A DNA stretch of 20,126 nucleotides from an uncultured Oscillospiraceae bacterium (GCA_900543525.1 UQRS01000038.1:1-20126); one strand, 5' to 3'. Shown: positions 1 through 6,789, counted from the stretch's first letter. Notes: a model not told the origin generated them from the sequence alone. Made by a program: numbers and translations.

Positions 1-40
1 ATACCATGGCAATCAGAATCTGAATCGAGCTACCGTTCAA
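1..40 (-). CDS. Start of an unidentified gene leaving the window (possible membrane protein)
   Basis: Only about 13 codons are inside the window. A TTG codon at 38-40 is preceded six bases upstream by a GGAGGGG ribosome binding site, and a good promoter lies at 84-112. The visible peptide reads M-NGSSIQILIAMV, which turns hydrophobic quickly, as the first membrane segment of a transporter would. It resembles the N-termini of sodium:solute symporters, but 13 residues are far too few to assign a family. The terminator of the glycosyltransferase gene at 262-307 separates it from that gene, so it looks independently transcribed. Confidence 0.42.
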   Translation of the reverse strand, partial: MNGSSIQILIAMV

Positions 41-83
41 AACAAACCCCTCCACAATAACTGATTTTGACAAATTCACAATT

Positions 84-112
84 AGTTTACATCTTTCTTT
101 TAAATCCGTCAA
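84..112 (-). promoter_or_regulatory. Vegetative (sigma-A type) promoter for the left-edge gene
   Basis: On the minus strand TTGACG (107-112) is followed after exactly 17 bases by TAAACT (84-89). The -35 box matches five of six consensus bases and the -10 box four of six. Transcription would start near 77 and give a leader of about 37 bases before the RBS and TTG start at 38-40. The surrounding sequence is AT-rich and has no gene. Confidence 0.5.
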
Positions 113-261
113 CCATTTATATGCAATGCGTATACAAAATCTCCAATACTGACAAATTGCGGTGCGAAAAATTGGAGGATACCACAACCTCCGGCCGCTC
201 TCCAAAAAAAACACCTATTCGCTTTGATCTGCTGCAAGGCGGCGCTGCCCCTGCAACTCAT

Positions 262-307
262 AAAAAAGCCGCCGTGGAAGCACATAAAAGCTCCCGGCGG
301 CGGTTTT
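262..307 (-). terminator. Rho-independent terminator after the glycosyltransferase gene
   Basis: GCCGCCG (268-274) pairs with CGGCGGC (295-301). An inner GGAGC/GCTTCC pairing lengthens the stem. On the minus strand the stem is followed by six T (262-267). AAAACC ahead of the stem also gives a T run on the other strand, so it could work in both directions. It sits about 20 bases beyond the stop at 323-325 that would end the glycosyltransferase if its last frame break is corrected. Confidence 0.75.
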
Positions 308-322
308 GCCCTTCGGCACCGT

Positions 323-1338
323 TTATTTAGGCTGCACGCACCGGCAGACAAGAAAAAATACGGCCGAAAGAAAAAGCCGAAGGTCAGCCAGTTGCACAGT
401 GTGGTTTTCAAATCGCTGCATGGAATAAGCTGAAATCCGACCGGGCAAAAGGGATAAAGCCCCTTCTCCTTTAATACCGACAAAAATTGTGCCGGCCGCA
501 GCTTCTTTCCTTTACAGCCGGCAAAAAGAAGCATGGCCCGTTCGGTATGTATGCGATACAGGCGAGACAGTTTTTTTCCTCTTTGCCGGATTCTTTTGCG
601 TGTTATAAAGCTTAAAATACCGCTCTGTAATGGCGACCGAATCCGCCAGCCGCCTTTCTGCGTTTTTTTCGACATTTTTCAACCCGGAGACCGAGTTTTT
701 TCGCTGCCGATAATTGTACAGCACCGTGTCGGAGGTGATATAGCTTTCACATGCCAACGCGGCAAGATTGCTCCACAGAATATCCTCTCCATACGCGATA
801 GCCTCATCCGCCCAAAGCGTGTTTTTCAAAAGGAAGGTTCGTCTGCAGATTTTATTGACCATCCCGCAGGCCTCTACCAACGGTTTTGCCCCCGGGATAA
901 TGCGGACATCCGCCTCCCCCACTCCCCGTCGGGAGAGGCGCCCTCCGCAACTTCCCGGACGTTGAAATAGAGCATCTCGGCCTCCGGAAAACGGAGGAAG
1001 GCGGCATAAATGCATGCAAGGCAATTGGGTGAGATGTAATCATCCGGATCCACAAACCAGACATACTCCCCTTCGGCCTGTTTCAGCCCGGCATTTCGCG
1101 CAGAGCTGACGCCGCCGTTTTCCTTTTCAACCAGCCGGATGTTGGAATAGCGCTTCTGATAAGCGCGGACAACCTCTTTGCTGCTGTCGGCAGAGCCGTC
1201 GTCCACACAGATAATCTCATACGCATGATCAAAGCTTTGCCAAAGCAGAGAGCCCAGACAGTCCGGCAAAAAAGCCTCCACATTATATATGGGCAGTACA
1301 AACGAGAAAATCACTTTTCCGCAATCGGTTTGGTGCAT
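323..1338 (-). pseudogene. Family 2 (GT-A) glycosyltransferase with three frame breaks
   Basis: This would be a sugar-nucleotide-dependent glycosyltransferase of the kind that builds capsule, teichoic or exopolysaccharide chains at the cytoplasmic face. The first 140 or so residues carry the GT2 signature: FVLPIYNVE, VDDGS, NGGVSSARNAGL and the metal-binding DPDD. The next segment, in another frame, has the GED catalytic-base motif and YNYRQRKNSVS. A third segment, back in the first frame, has LKEKGLYPF and the usual C-terminal NWLTF. The frame changes lie at G/C runs at 916-927, at a 7-A run (571-577) and at a 6-T run (353-358). Adding one G, removing one A and adding one T gives a continuous reading of 338 residues, normal for the family, ending at 323 just before the terminator. 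The start at 1338 has an AAGGAAG site. Real decay, slippage control and base-calling errors cannot be told apart here. Confidence 0.78.
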
Positions 1339-1412
1339 GCATTCTCTTCCTTTTCTCTATTTTCATCGGTTAACAAGAGCAACAATAAAAGAATGACAAC
1401 CCGCGGTCACTT

Positions 1413-1452
1413 TGTCAAGAGGTGGTGTCAAGCAACCGTGAAATTGTGTCAA
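1413..1452 (-). promoter_or_regulatory. Three TTGACA boxes upstream of the glycosyltransferase
   Basis: The gene-free stretch 1339-1610 holds three copies of TTGACA on the minus strand, at 1413-1418, 1426-1431 and 1447-1452. Each could be a -35 element. Only the copy nearest the gene has anything like a -10 at 17 bases (CATTCT, three of six matches). TGACAA (1394-1399) and TTGTCA (1412-1417) also form an inverted repeat around it. This is probably the promoter/operator region of the glycosyltransferase, but the exact promoter is unclear. The rest of the stretch shows only a small CCGGA/TCCGG hairpin at 1468-1483. Confidence 0.3.
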
Positions 1453-1610
1453 AACTAGAGAGGCTGCATCCGGAAAAATCCGGCGTTCTGAGCGGCACCT
1501 TCCGGCCGCGGCGACGGGACGGAGAAAGGCTGAGGAAACAATGCATTTTTTAACTGCGCGTGCCGGGAGTACAGTTTTTTGATTTTTATAGCGCCTCCCC
1601 CATTTTCCGC

Positions 1611-1649
1611 AAAAAGAACCGTACCACTGCCGGTACGGTTCTTTTTTTT
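1611..1649 (-). terminator. Strong bidirectional terminator after the coat-like gene
   Basis: GAACCGTACC (1616-1625) and GGTACGGTTC (1632-1641) form a perfect 10-bp stem with a 6-base loop. It is flanked by five A on the left (T run on the minus strand) and eight T on the right (plus strand). It lies about 60 bases beyond the stop of the coat-like gene at 1707. No plus-strand gene was found that would need the stronger plus-side T run. Confidence 0.9.
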
Positions 1650-1706
1650 ACAGATGTATCAAACGAAAGCAGTGAAGGAGCATATCCTGCTTTACGTTTC
1701 TTTCAA

Positions 1707-2543
1707 TCAGTCGTTGTCGCCGCAGTCACACGCGCACGAGCAGCTGCATCCGCAGTCCTCCAGCTCACAGGGGCGCGGCGGGAAAAAGTCATCCAGCGGG
1801 AACTTGATTCTGGAGAAGAGATCGCAGGGGCTGTCGGTTGAATCACGGCACTCCTTCTCCGGGATGCAGAAATCATAAACCGGGATCAGCATCTGCACAT
1901 TCCGGATCAGCTGCACAATCGTGAACAGGCCGAGCGTAACCGCAACGGTTCTGTCTCTGCCATCCGGGTCGGAGACCGGCTCGCCGCCCAACGCGGCGCA
2001 AACGCAGGCCGGGATGCATCTGCATCCGCATTTGCACTGCTTTCTCTCACAGATTTTGGCCGAAAGCGGCACCGGATCCACACAGGAGACGACACACTTC
2101 GGCAGGTTGGACGACTGCGGAAGCTGGGTATCGCTCGCGTCGTCCCGGACAAACTCGTTCGAGAAAATTTTGACATTGCCGTCGCTGCCGTACAGGATCA
2201 CCTTTTTGTCATGAGAACAGACGCCGCAAACCGGAATCGGCGCCGAGTGCGGAGCAACAAAAGCGTCCAGCTTGACTAAGAAGAAAAAGGTGATGTCGCA
2301 CGCGTAAAAGCCGCGGTTCAGATGCACCGGTTCCACATCGACAAACACATCAATTACCTCGGCGCTGCGAATCTTGACATTGGTCGCGTCAGCGATGATT
2401 TCACGGTCGCGCGGTGTAAACATCAGGCTGAGATTCTCCAGACAATCCCGGTCGCAGCAAGAGTCGTACACCCGTCCCGCGTCGATGCAGACGGCTTCTT
2501 TGAAGCTGCCGGTCGGCGGACAATTCTGTTTTACTTCTGCCAT
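1707..2543 (-). CDS. Cysteine-rich clostridial protein, spore-coat-like
   Basis: A 278-residue protein. The frame is open further upstream, but ATG at 2543 is chosen because a perfect AGGAGG lies about 6 bases before it. No signal peptide is evident. It starts with a Cys-rich head (VYDSCCDRDCLENL), continues with a conserved-looking segment (SAEVIDVFVDVEPV, NRGFYACDITFFF), has a second Cys cluster in the middle (CKCGCRCIPACVC) and ends in a tail of alternating Cys (CGCSCSCACDCG). This architecture matches, from memory, a clostridial family that includes a C. difficile coat protein called CotA. That link is an inference. Cys-rich proteins of this type fit disulfide or metal cross-linked spore layers. 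A sigma-K-like promoter upstream and its own terminator support single-gene, possibly sporulation-timed expression. Confidence 0.8.
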   Translation of the reverse strand: MAEVKQNCPPTGSFKEAVCIDAGRVYDSCCDRDCLENLSLMFTPRDREIIADATNVKIRSAEVIDVFVDVEPVHLNRGFYACDITFFFLVKLDAFVAPHSAPIPVCGVCSHDKKVILYGSDGNVKIFSNEFVRDDASDTQLPQSSNLPKCVVSCVDPVPLSAKICERKQCKCGCRCIPACVCAALGGEPVSDPDGRDRTVAVTLGLFTIVQLIRNVQMLIPVYDFCIPEKECRDSTDSPCDLFSRIKFPLDDFFPPRPCELEDCGCSCSCACDCGDND

Positions 2544-2606
2544 AAAAATCCTCCTAATCCATATTTTGTTCGTTTGAAGTTTCTTGACTTTCAGCACTTC
2601 ACTAAC

Positions 2607-2632
2607 AGAATATGCACTTCCCCGCATTCGGT
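2607..2632 (-). promoter_or_regulatory. Possible sigma-K-like sporulation promoter of the coat-like gene
   Basis: On the minus strand CATATTCT (2607-2614) fits the CATAnnnT -10 pattern of mother-cell sigma factors. An AC dinucleotide (2631-2632) lies 16 bases upstream, the -35 spacing expected for sigma-K. The start would be near 2600, leaving a leader of about 57 bases. The consensus is short and could arise by chance. The coat-like nature of the gene is what makes the match interesting. Confidence 0.3.
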
Positions 2633-2663
2633 GCGCGGAAGTTGTAAGAAGAATTCATAAAGC

Positions 2664-2704
2664 AAAAAAGCCGCGATAAACCCCAAAGGGCTTCCGCTTT
2701 TTTT
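2664..2704 (-). terminator. Possible second terminator downstream of HU
   Basis: On the minus strand GCTTTTTTT/AAAAAAGC arms (2664-2671 and 2696-2704), or alternatively AAGCC/GGCTT (2668-2672 and 2689-2693), can pair and are followed by a T6 run. The stem is weak and AT-rich. It may back up the stronger HU terminator just before it. Confidence 0.3.
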
Positions 2705-2712
2705 CGCACGGC

Positions 2713-2754
2713 ACAAAAAAACAAAACCGCCCTGCCTTAAAAAAGACAGAGCGG
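2713..2754 (-). terminator. Rho-independent terminator after HU
   Basis: On the minus strand CCGCTCTGTC pairs with GGCAGGGCGG over 10 positions (two G-U pairs) around an 8-base loop, followed by TTTTGTTTTTTT. The stem lies at 2727-2736 and 2745-2754, about 20 bases past the HU stop codon. Confidence 0.8.
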
Positions 2755-2775
2755 CTATTCTTTAAGAAACTGGAA

Positions 2776-3051
2776 TTACTTGTTGACAGCGTCCTTGAAA
2801 GCCTTGCCAGCCTTGAAAACCGGTGCCTTGGAAGCGGCAATGGTGATGGTCTCCTTGGTCTGAGGATTGCGGCCGGTGCGCTCACCGCGCTCGCGGATCT
2901 CAAAAGTACCAAAGCCAACCAGCTGAACCTTGTCGCCGCCGATCAGAGCATCGGTAATCGCGTCGATAACCGCGGCAACCGCCTTGTCGGCGTCCTTTTT
3001 GGAAAGCTCGGCTTTCTCTGCAACTACTGCAACCAGGTCTGTCTTGTTCAT
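2776..3051 (-). CDS. hup: HU-family nucleoid DNA-binding protein
   Basis: At 91 residues this has the standard length of bacterial HU. HU dimers bind and bend DNA without sequence specificity, compacting the nucleoid. The N-terminal helical part (MNKTDLVAVVAEKAELSKKD) is followed by VQLVGFGTFEIRERGERTGRNPQT, which contains the GFGTF turn and the RNPQT tip of the DNA-embracing beta arm, and by the usual C-terminal FKAGKAFKDAVN. The start at 3051 has GGAGG about 8 bases upstream. It lies 67 bases after mazG with no terminator between, so it is probably expressed with mazG, an order common in Clostridia, though HU genes often also have their own promoter. A strong terminator follows it. Confidence 0.97.
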   Translation of the reverse strand: MNKTDLVAVVAEKAELSKKDADKAVAAVIDAITDALIGGDKVQLVGFGTFEIRERGERTGRNPQTKETITIAASKAPVFKAGKAFKDAVNK

Positions 3052-3085
3052 AAGTTTTGTACCTCCAAAATTTTTATATATGCTT

Positions 3086-3107
3086 CATCCCGGGGAAAAC
3101 CCCGATG
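3086..3107 (-). other. Hairpin between mazG and HU
   Basis: CATC (3086-3089) and GGGG (3092-3095) pair with CCCC (3100-3103) and GATG (3104-3107) around an AAAA/TTTT loop, with a two-base bulge. No T run follows on the minus strand, so it is not a standard terminator. It would sit in the HU leader of a mazG-HU transcript and might affect processing or stability. Confidence 0.45.
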
Positions 3108-3118
3108 TATGAACAAAG

Positions 3119-3916
3119 TTATTTTACCTCATTCCAGAGGTCGTCCAGTGCGTCGATCCCGGCCGTTTCCATATCCAGGCCGCGGCTTGCGGCAAGGCGT
3201 TCCACCCGGCCGAACCGGTCGATAAATTTGTTGGTGGCGCTTTGCAGCGCATCCTCTGCATCCAGCTTTAAGAAACGGGCAACATTCACGATCGAGAAAA
3301 GCAGATCGCCCAGCTCTTCGCCCATATCCTCCCGTTTTCCGGAGGAAATCGCGGCGCGAAGTTCGTCGGTTTCTTCGGTGATTTTATCAAATGCACCGTC
3401 GACCGCGTCCCAATCGAAGCCGGCCTTTGCCGCGCGCTTGCCAACCTTTTGCGCGCGCATCAGCGCCGGAAAAGCCTTCGGCACGCTGTCCAGTGTGGAG
3501 AGGGCAGTTTCCTGCTTTTTCTCCACCCGCTTGATCCGATCCCAGTTGTCCAAAACCTCCGCCGAGTCGCTGACCTTAACCTCCCCAAAAACATGGGGGT
3601 GGCGTAAAATCAGCTTTTTGCAGATGCCGTCCGCCACGTCGTCGAGGGTAAAGCTCCCCTCCTCCTCCGCCATGCGGGCGTGGAAAACAACCTGAAGCAA
3701 AACGTCGCCCAGCTCTTCACACAAATCGGTGTCGTTCGCACGGTCAACGGCATCGACAGCCTCATACGCTTCCTCCAACAGATTGGCACGGATGGATTTA
3801 TGATTCTGTTCCCGATCCCAGGGGCAGCCTTTTTCGCTTCGCAAAAGCTCCATGATCCGACGCAAATCCTCTATTTTGTATGCGTCTTTAAATTCAAACC
3901 ACATATTTTGTACCAT
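3119..3916 (-). CDS. mazG: MazG nucleoside triphosphate pyrophosphohydrolase
   Basis: The protein (265 residues) hydrolyses (d)NTPs to NMP and pyrophosphate in the cytoplasm, removing damaged or surplus nucleotides. It shows two tandem MazG folds: the first with CPWD (31-34), the metal-binding EEAYE (48-52) and EELGD (67-71); the second with EETDE (181-185) and EELGD (200-204). HPHVFG (106-111) lies between them. Length and layout are those of the two-domain bacterial enzyme. ATG at 3916 has AGGAG 8 bases before it. It lies 114 bases after the spoVB-like gene and 67 before HU, the clostridial spoVB-mazG-HU order. The S4-domain yabO/rqcP, yabP and yabQ genes that often follow are not here. Confidence 0.96.
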   Translation of the reverse strand: MVQNMWFEFKDAYKIEDLRRIMELLRSEKGCPWDREQNHKSIRANLLEEAYEAVDAVDRANDTDLCEELGDVLLQVVFHARMAEEEGSFTLDDVADGICKKLILRHPHVFGEVKVSDSAEVLDNWDRIKRVEKKQETALSTLDSVPKAFPALMRAQKVGKRAAKAGFDWDAVDGAFDKITEETDELRAAISSGKREDMGEELGDLLFSIVNVARFLKLDAEDALQSATNKFIDRFGRVERLAASRGLDMETAGIDALDDLWNEVK

Positions 3917-3932
3917 ATTTTTCTCCTAAAAT

Positions 3933-3961
3933 CAAGTATTTCCAGCGAAAATTTATGTCAA
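3933..3961 (-). promoter_or_regulatory. Weak promoter candidate before mazG
   Basis: A perfect TTGACA (3956-3961) on the minus strand lies in the 114-base gap before mazG, but the hexamer 17 bases on (TACTTG) is a poor -10. A weak AAAAGCC/GGCgTTTT pairing precedes it and could partly terminate spoVB transcripts. It may give mazG-HU some independent expression. Confidence 0.25.
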
Positions 3962-4030
3962 AACGCCCATATTTCAAGGCTTTTTTGCATTTCTGATACA
4001 GATTTCGCGTGGAACGGTAAAAATTCCGAC

Positions 4031-5797
4031 TCAAGCATTTCCCCTGAAGAGGCCGATATCCTCCTTGGAAACGCAGCGCGTCACCACCAGCGCAGCGAGA
4101 TAAACCACTCCGGCCGCCAGAATCGCAAGAACGGTTACCAGCTTCGCACTTGTTATAATGTTGGACATCAGATGATGTACGCCAAGCGCGGCGCCGCCGC
4201 AAAGCAGGGCCGAGAAGGTGGGCTTGAGCAAAATGGTTTTGATGTCCAGCCGAACGCCCGCGCATTTGACAAGGCTGTAGAAATTGGCAGCAAAATTGAA
4301 AACATAGCAAACCAGTGTACCGATCGGCGCGCCGATGATGTTGAGCGAAGGAATGCCGACCAGTATGAAATTCAAAATAAATTTGATAACGGCGCCGATC
4401 AGGATGTTGCGTACCGGAATTTTCTCTTTTCCGATGGCCTGCAGCATGTTGGTCAGCGGCACGGAAAGCCCGCTGAACAGCGCCGCCAGCCCAAGGATCA
4501 GAAGAATCGGCGTGGCCACCGCGACCTCCCTCTCCTTCCCGGAGTAGAGCAGGTTCAGAATCGGGCCGGCCACCACGGTAATTCCGATACCGGCCGGAGC
4601 AGCGATCAGGGCGGTTACCTTGACCATCGACTCAATATTCTTCTTGATCGAGGACTTGTTCTGCTCCACCCAGGCGGTCGCCAGCACCGGCAGGGCGCTG
4701 ACCCCCAGCACCGAGGTGATCGAGGGCACGAGGTTAAAAACGGAATAGGCAAAACCCTTGTAGCAGCCGTAGAGATAGTTCGGCACCGTCTCCACCAGGC
4801 CGGAGACCTCCGCGCCCACGGTACTTTCGGGCAAAAGGCCGTTGTACATGCCGAGGATTGTGCCGGGGGCAGTCTCTACCACCGTGGCCAGCCGCTTCTG
4901 CACAGTCAGCAGGTCGATCAGGCTGGAGAAATTGGACACCAGAGAGCCGAGCACGACCGGAATCGCGATGGCAACCAGCATTTTCAGCGTCTGCTTGCCG
5001 CTGTACGGCGCGGGAGAGGCCGCAACCTCCGCCCGGGTGATTTTCGCGCCCGACACTCTGTGGTAAATGATCAGGAAGAGGGTCGCGAGCACCGAGCCGA
5101 TGGTAATGCCGAGGATGGCCGCCGCCGAGGCATAGGGCGACGCAGCCTCTACAATCATCTCATAAATCTGGTCGGCGTCCGCGTCGGCACCGACCGACAC
5201 GATCTTTCCAAAAACCGTACCGGCCAGCTGAAACTCCGACTGCGCCTTGAAAATGACAAGGTAGGCAAACCCAAGCCCAAGCAGAAGCTTGCCAAGCGCC
5301 TCAATCACAGAAGAGACAGCGGTGGGATACATGTTCCGCATGCCCTCATAAAATCCACGGTAAGAGGACATGATGCAGCAAAACAGCAAAGCCGGCGCAA
5401 TGGCGAACATGCTGAAAGCCGCGCCGGTGTTGCCGATGTACAGAGTATAAGGATAGATCGCAGCCAGCATCACTACCGTGCCGGTAAGTCCGGTCACCAG
5501 AAAGGCGCGCTGCGCAATTTTCAGCGTTTTATAGACGTCGGCAAACCGCTTCTCCGCCACGCGCTCCGCGACCAGGCGGGAGATGGCAATCGGCAGGCCG
5601 GCCATCGCCAGCGAGTAAAGCGGCAGATACAGATCATAGGCGCTGGTAAAATATCCCATGCCGCTTCCGCCGAGGAGGTTGCCCAGCGGTATTTTAAAAA
5701 TTGCGCCGATCACCTTGACCAGCAAGGTCGAAACCGTCAGGATGACCGCACCCTGTAAAAACGTCTGTGGTTTTCGTTTTGCTCCCAAACCTATCAC
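4031..5797 (-). CDS. SpoVB-like MOP-superfamily flippase
   Basis: A 588-residue polytopic membrane protein of the polysaccharide-transporter branch of the MOP (MATE/MurJ/Wzx) superfamily. Members flip lipid-linked glycan precursors across the cytoplasmic membrane; SpoVB does so for spore cortex synthesis. The N-terminus has the family pattern FLQGAVILTVSTLLVKVIGAIFKIPL in broken form, then GMGYFTSAYDLYLPLYSLA and GLPIAISRLVAE. Long hydrophobic segments with short loops follow to the C-terminus, fitting about 14 helices. Membership is clear. SpoVB rather than another paralogue rests on position before mazG and HU. The start is GTG at 5797, four bases after AAAGG; TTG at 5788 is an alternative. 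It follows the MTA/SAH nucleosidase by 45 bases. Confidence 0.88.
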   Translation of the reverse strand: MIGLGAKRKPQTFLQGAVILTVSTLLVKVIGAIFKIPLGNLLGGSGMGYFTSAYDLYLPLYSLAMAGLPIAISRLVAERVAEKRFADVYKTLKIAQRAFLVTGLTGTVVMLAAIYPYTLYIGNTGAAFSMFAIAPALLFCCIMSSYRGFYEGMRNMYPTAVSSVIEALGKLLLGLGFAYLVIFKAQSEFQLAGTVFGKIVSVGADADADQIYEMIVEAASPYASAAAILGITIGSVLATLFLIIYHRVSGAKITRAEVAASPAPYSGKQTLKMLVAIAIPVVLGSLVSNFSSLIDLLTVQKRLATVVETAPGTILGMYNGLLPESTVGAEVSGLVETVPNYLYGCYKGFAYSVFNLVPSITSVLGVSALPVLATAWVEQNKSSIKKNIESMVKVTALIAAPAGIGITVVAGPILNLLYSGKEREVAVATPILLILGLAALFSGLSVPLTNMLQAIGKEKIPVRNILIGAVIKFILNFILVGIPSLNIIGAPIGTLVCYVFNFAANFYSLVKCAGVRLDIKTILLKPTFSALLCGGAALGVHHLMSNIITSAKLVTVLAILAAGVVYLAALVVTRCVSKEDIGLFRGNA

Positions 5798-5842
5798 ACA
5801 ACCTTTATTTTGTATTCCATCGTAAAATGCAAATTCGTCCCG

Positions 5843-6562
5843 TCACTTCCAGAGGGCGTCCGCCCCCAGCAGGCCGGAAAGCCCCGCGTAAAAGCAGGAA
5901 AACAGCGGCTGCTCCAGCCGGTTCTTCGACTGACGGTAGGCCTTATCGGCCTCCTCCCCCGCGTCGTCCGAAATCTTCCGCAAGGAGGCGAAGCCGACAC
6001 CGGCGTCCGCGCAGACCGAGGCCATCGCAGCCGACTCCATATCGCAGGACATCGCGCCGTACTGCTCGCTAAGCTCGCGGCGCAGCCCCTCGTCGCAGAC
6101 AAAGCAGTCACCCGTGGCGACCGTGCCGCATTTCAGGTCGGGGCAGGCGTCAAGGAACAACCGGTTCAGTTCGGGTGAGGCAGTGTGCATCCACTTCTCC
6201 CCCGGCTTCTCGCACTTTTTATAGCCGAGCGGCGTCAGGTCAAAATCGTGTTCAAAAAAGCGGGTGGCCAGCATGACCTCTCCCCGTCCGACGCCAGAGA
6301 GGCCGCCCGACAGCCCGGCGTTCAGGATATAATCCGCACCGGCCGCCACGGCATAAGCTGCGCAGGCGGCGGCGTTTACCTTTCCCACGCGGGAGTAGAG
6401 AACGATAACCTCCGCCAGGCGTCCCTCCCCCGTCAGGGAGAAGGAAAACCCCTCCCGTCCGAAGGGGGTGCAGTCCTGCACGGGGACGGGGGCGGCGGCC
6501 TTGGCGGCGACATATTCGTTATCGTCCGCGATAATCACATACAAACGCAAGGTATCTTTCAT
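5843..6562 (-). CDS. mtnN: MTA/SAH nucleosidase-like phosphorylase-family enzyme
   Basis: The protein (239 residues) belongs to the PNP/UDP phosphorylase superfamily, closest in motifs to 5'-methylthioadenosine/S-adenosylhomocysteine nucleosidase, which cleaves adenine from by-products of methylation and polyamine synthesis. It has an acidic N-terminal residue in DDNEY (13-17), the glycine turn SRVGKVNAA (57-65), NAGLSGGL (81-88), DLTPLGY (108-114), GDCFV (151-155), a nucleoside-binding DMESAA (174-179) and ISDD (197-200) with the catalytic Asp. The N-terminal segment is more divergent than in typical MTANs, so a related nucleosidase such as futalosine hydrolase cannot be excluded. ATG at 6562 has AAGGA ten bases upstream. 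It stands beside purine nucleoside phosphorylase, which fits purine salvage. Confidence 0.8.
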   Translation of the reverse strand: MKDTLRLYVIIADDNEYVAAKAAAPVPVQDCTPFGREGFSFSLTGEGRLAEVIVLYSRVGKVNAAACAAYAVAAGADYILNAGLSGGLSGVGRGEVMLATRFFEHDFDLTPLGYKKCEKPGEKWMHTASPELNRLFLDACPDLKCGTVATGDCFVCDEGLRRELSEQYGAMSCDMESAAMASVCADAGVGFASLRKISDDAGEEADKAYRQSKNRLEQPLFSCFYAGLSGLLGADALWK

Positions 6563-6583
6563 AGTCAGCTTGTCCTTCTATAG

Positions 6584-6747
6584 CGTCGGTTAGCAAGGGC
6601 GAACACGCCTGACAGCGCGTCTTTCCGGCGTTTTTTGCCCTTTTCGCCTTGGCGGGCGTCAGCCCGCGCCTGCATCTCAAAAACAAAAAATCGCTCGAAA
6701 CTCCATCGTTGGCAGGTGCTTTGCAGTTTTGCCCTTACCAACCGATG
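6584..6747. repeat. 164-bp segment bounded by imperfect 17-bp inverted repeats
   Basis: The gene-free gap 6563-6789 holds an element whose left end CGTCGGTTAGCAAGGGC (6584-6600) is the inverted repeat of its right end GCCCTTACCAACCGATG (6731-6747): 14 of 17 match and the three differences are transitions, so G-U pairing is possible. Inside are a perfect GCGGGC-GTCA-GCCCGC hairpin (6652-6667), a second hairpin around 6604-6620, and a nested CCATCGTTGG/CCAACCGATGG pair (6703-6712 and 6738-6748). No protein, no clear target-site duplication and no clean terminator were seen. It could be a small non-autonomous element (MITE-like), a structured RNA, or a complex terminator/leader between the two genes. 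Confidence 0.5.
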
Positions 6748-6789
6748 GCAGCAAAAATCAATCGACCAGCCGCAGCCGATCGGGAAAAC

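Noticed and set aside
109..262. C-terminal extension of the glycosyltransferase frame beyond the terminator
   Set aside because: The tail is translated from the hairpin and AT-rich non-coding sequence and looks like read-through caused by a frame break.
1413..1452. Repeated TGTCAA units considered as a CRISPR-like or iteron array
   Set aside because: Only three 6-base copies at unequal spacing; no repeat/spacer regularity and no cas or rep gene nearby.
1468..1483. Small hairpin CCGGA-AAAA-TCCGG region before the glycosyltransferase
   Set aside because: Short stem with no T run after it; too weak to call a terminator or riboswitch.
3680..5758. Open frame of 692 codons on the plus strand opposite spoVB and mazG
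   Set aside because: Gln/Arg/His-rich antisense translation without domains; the minus-strand flippase and MazG are clear.
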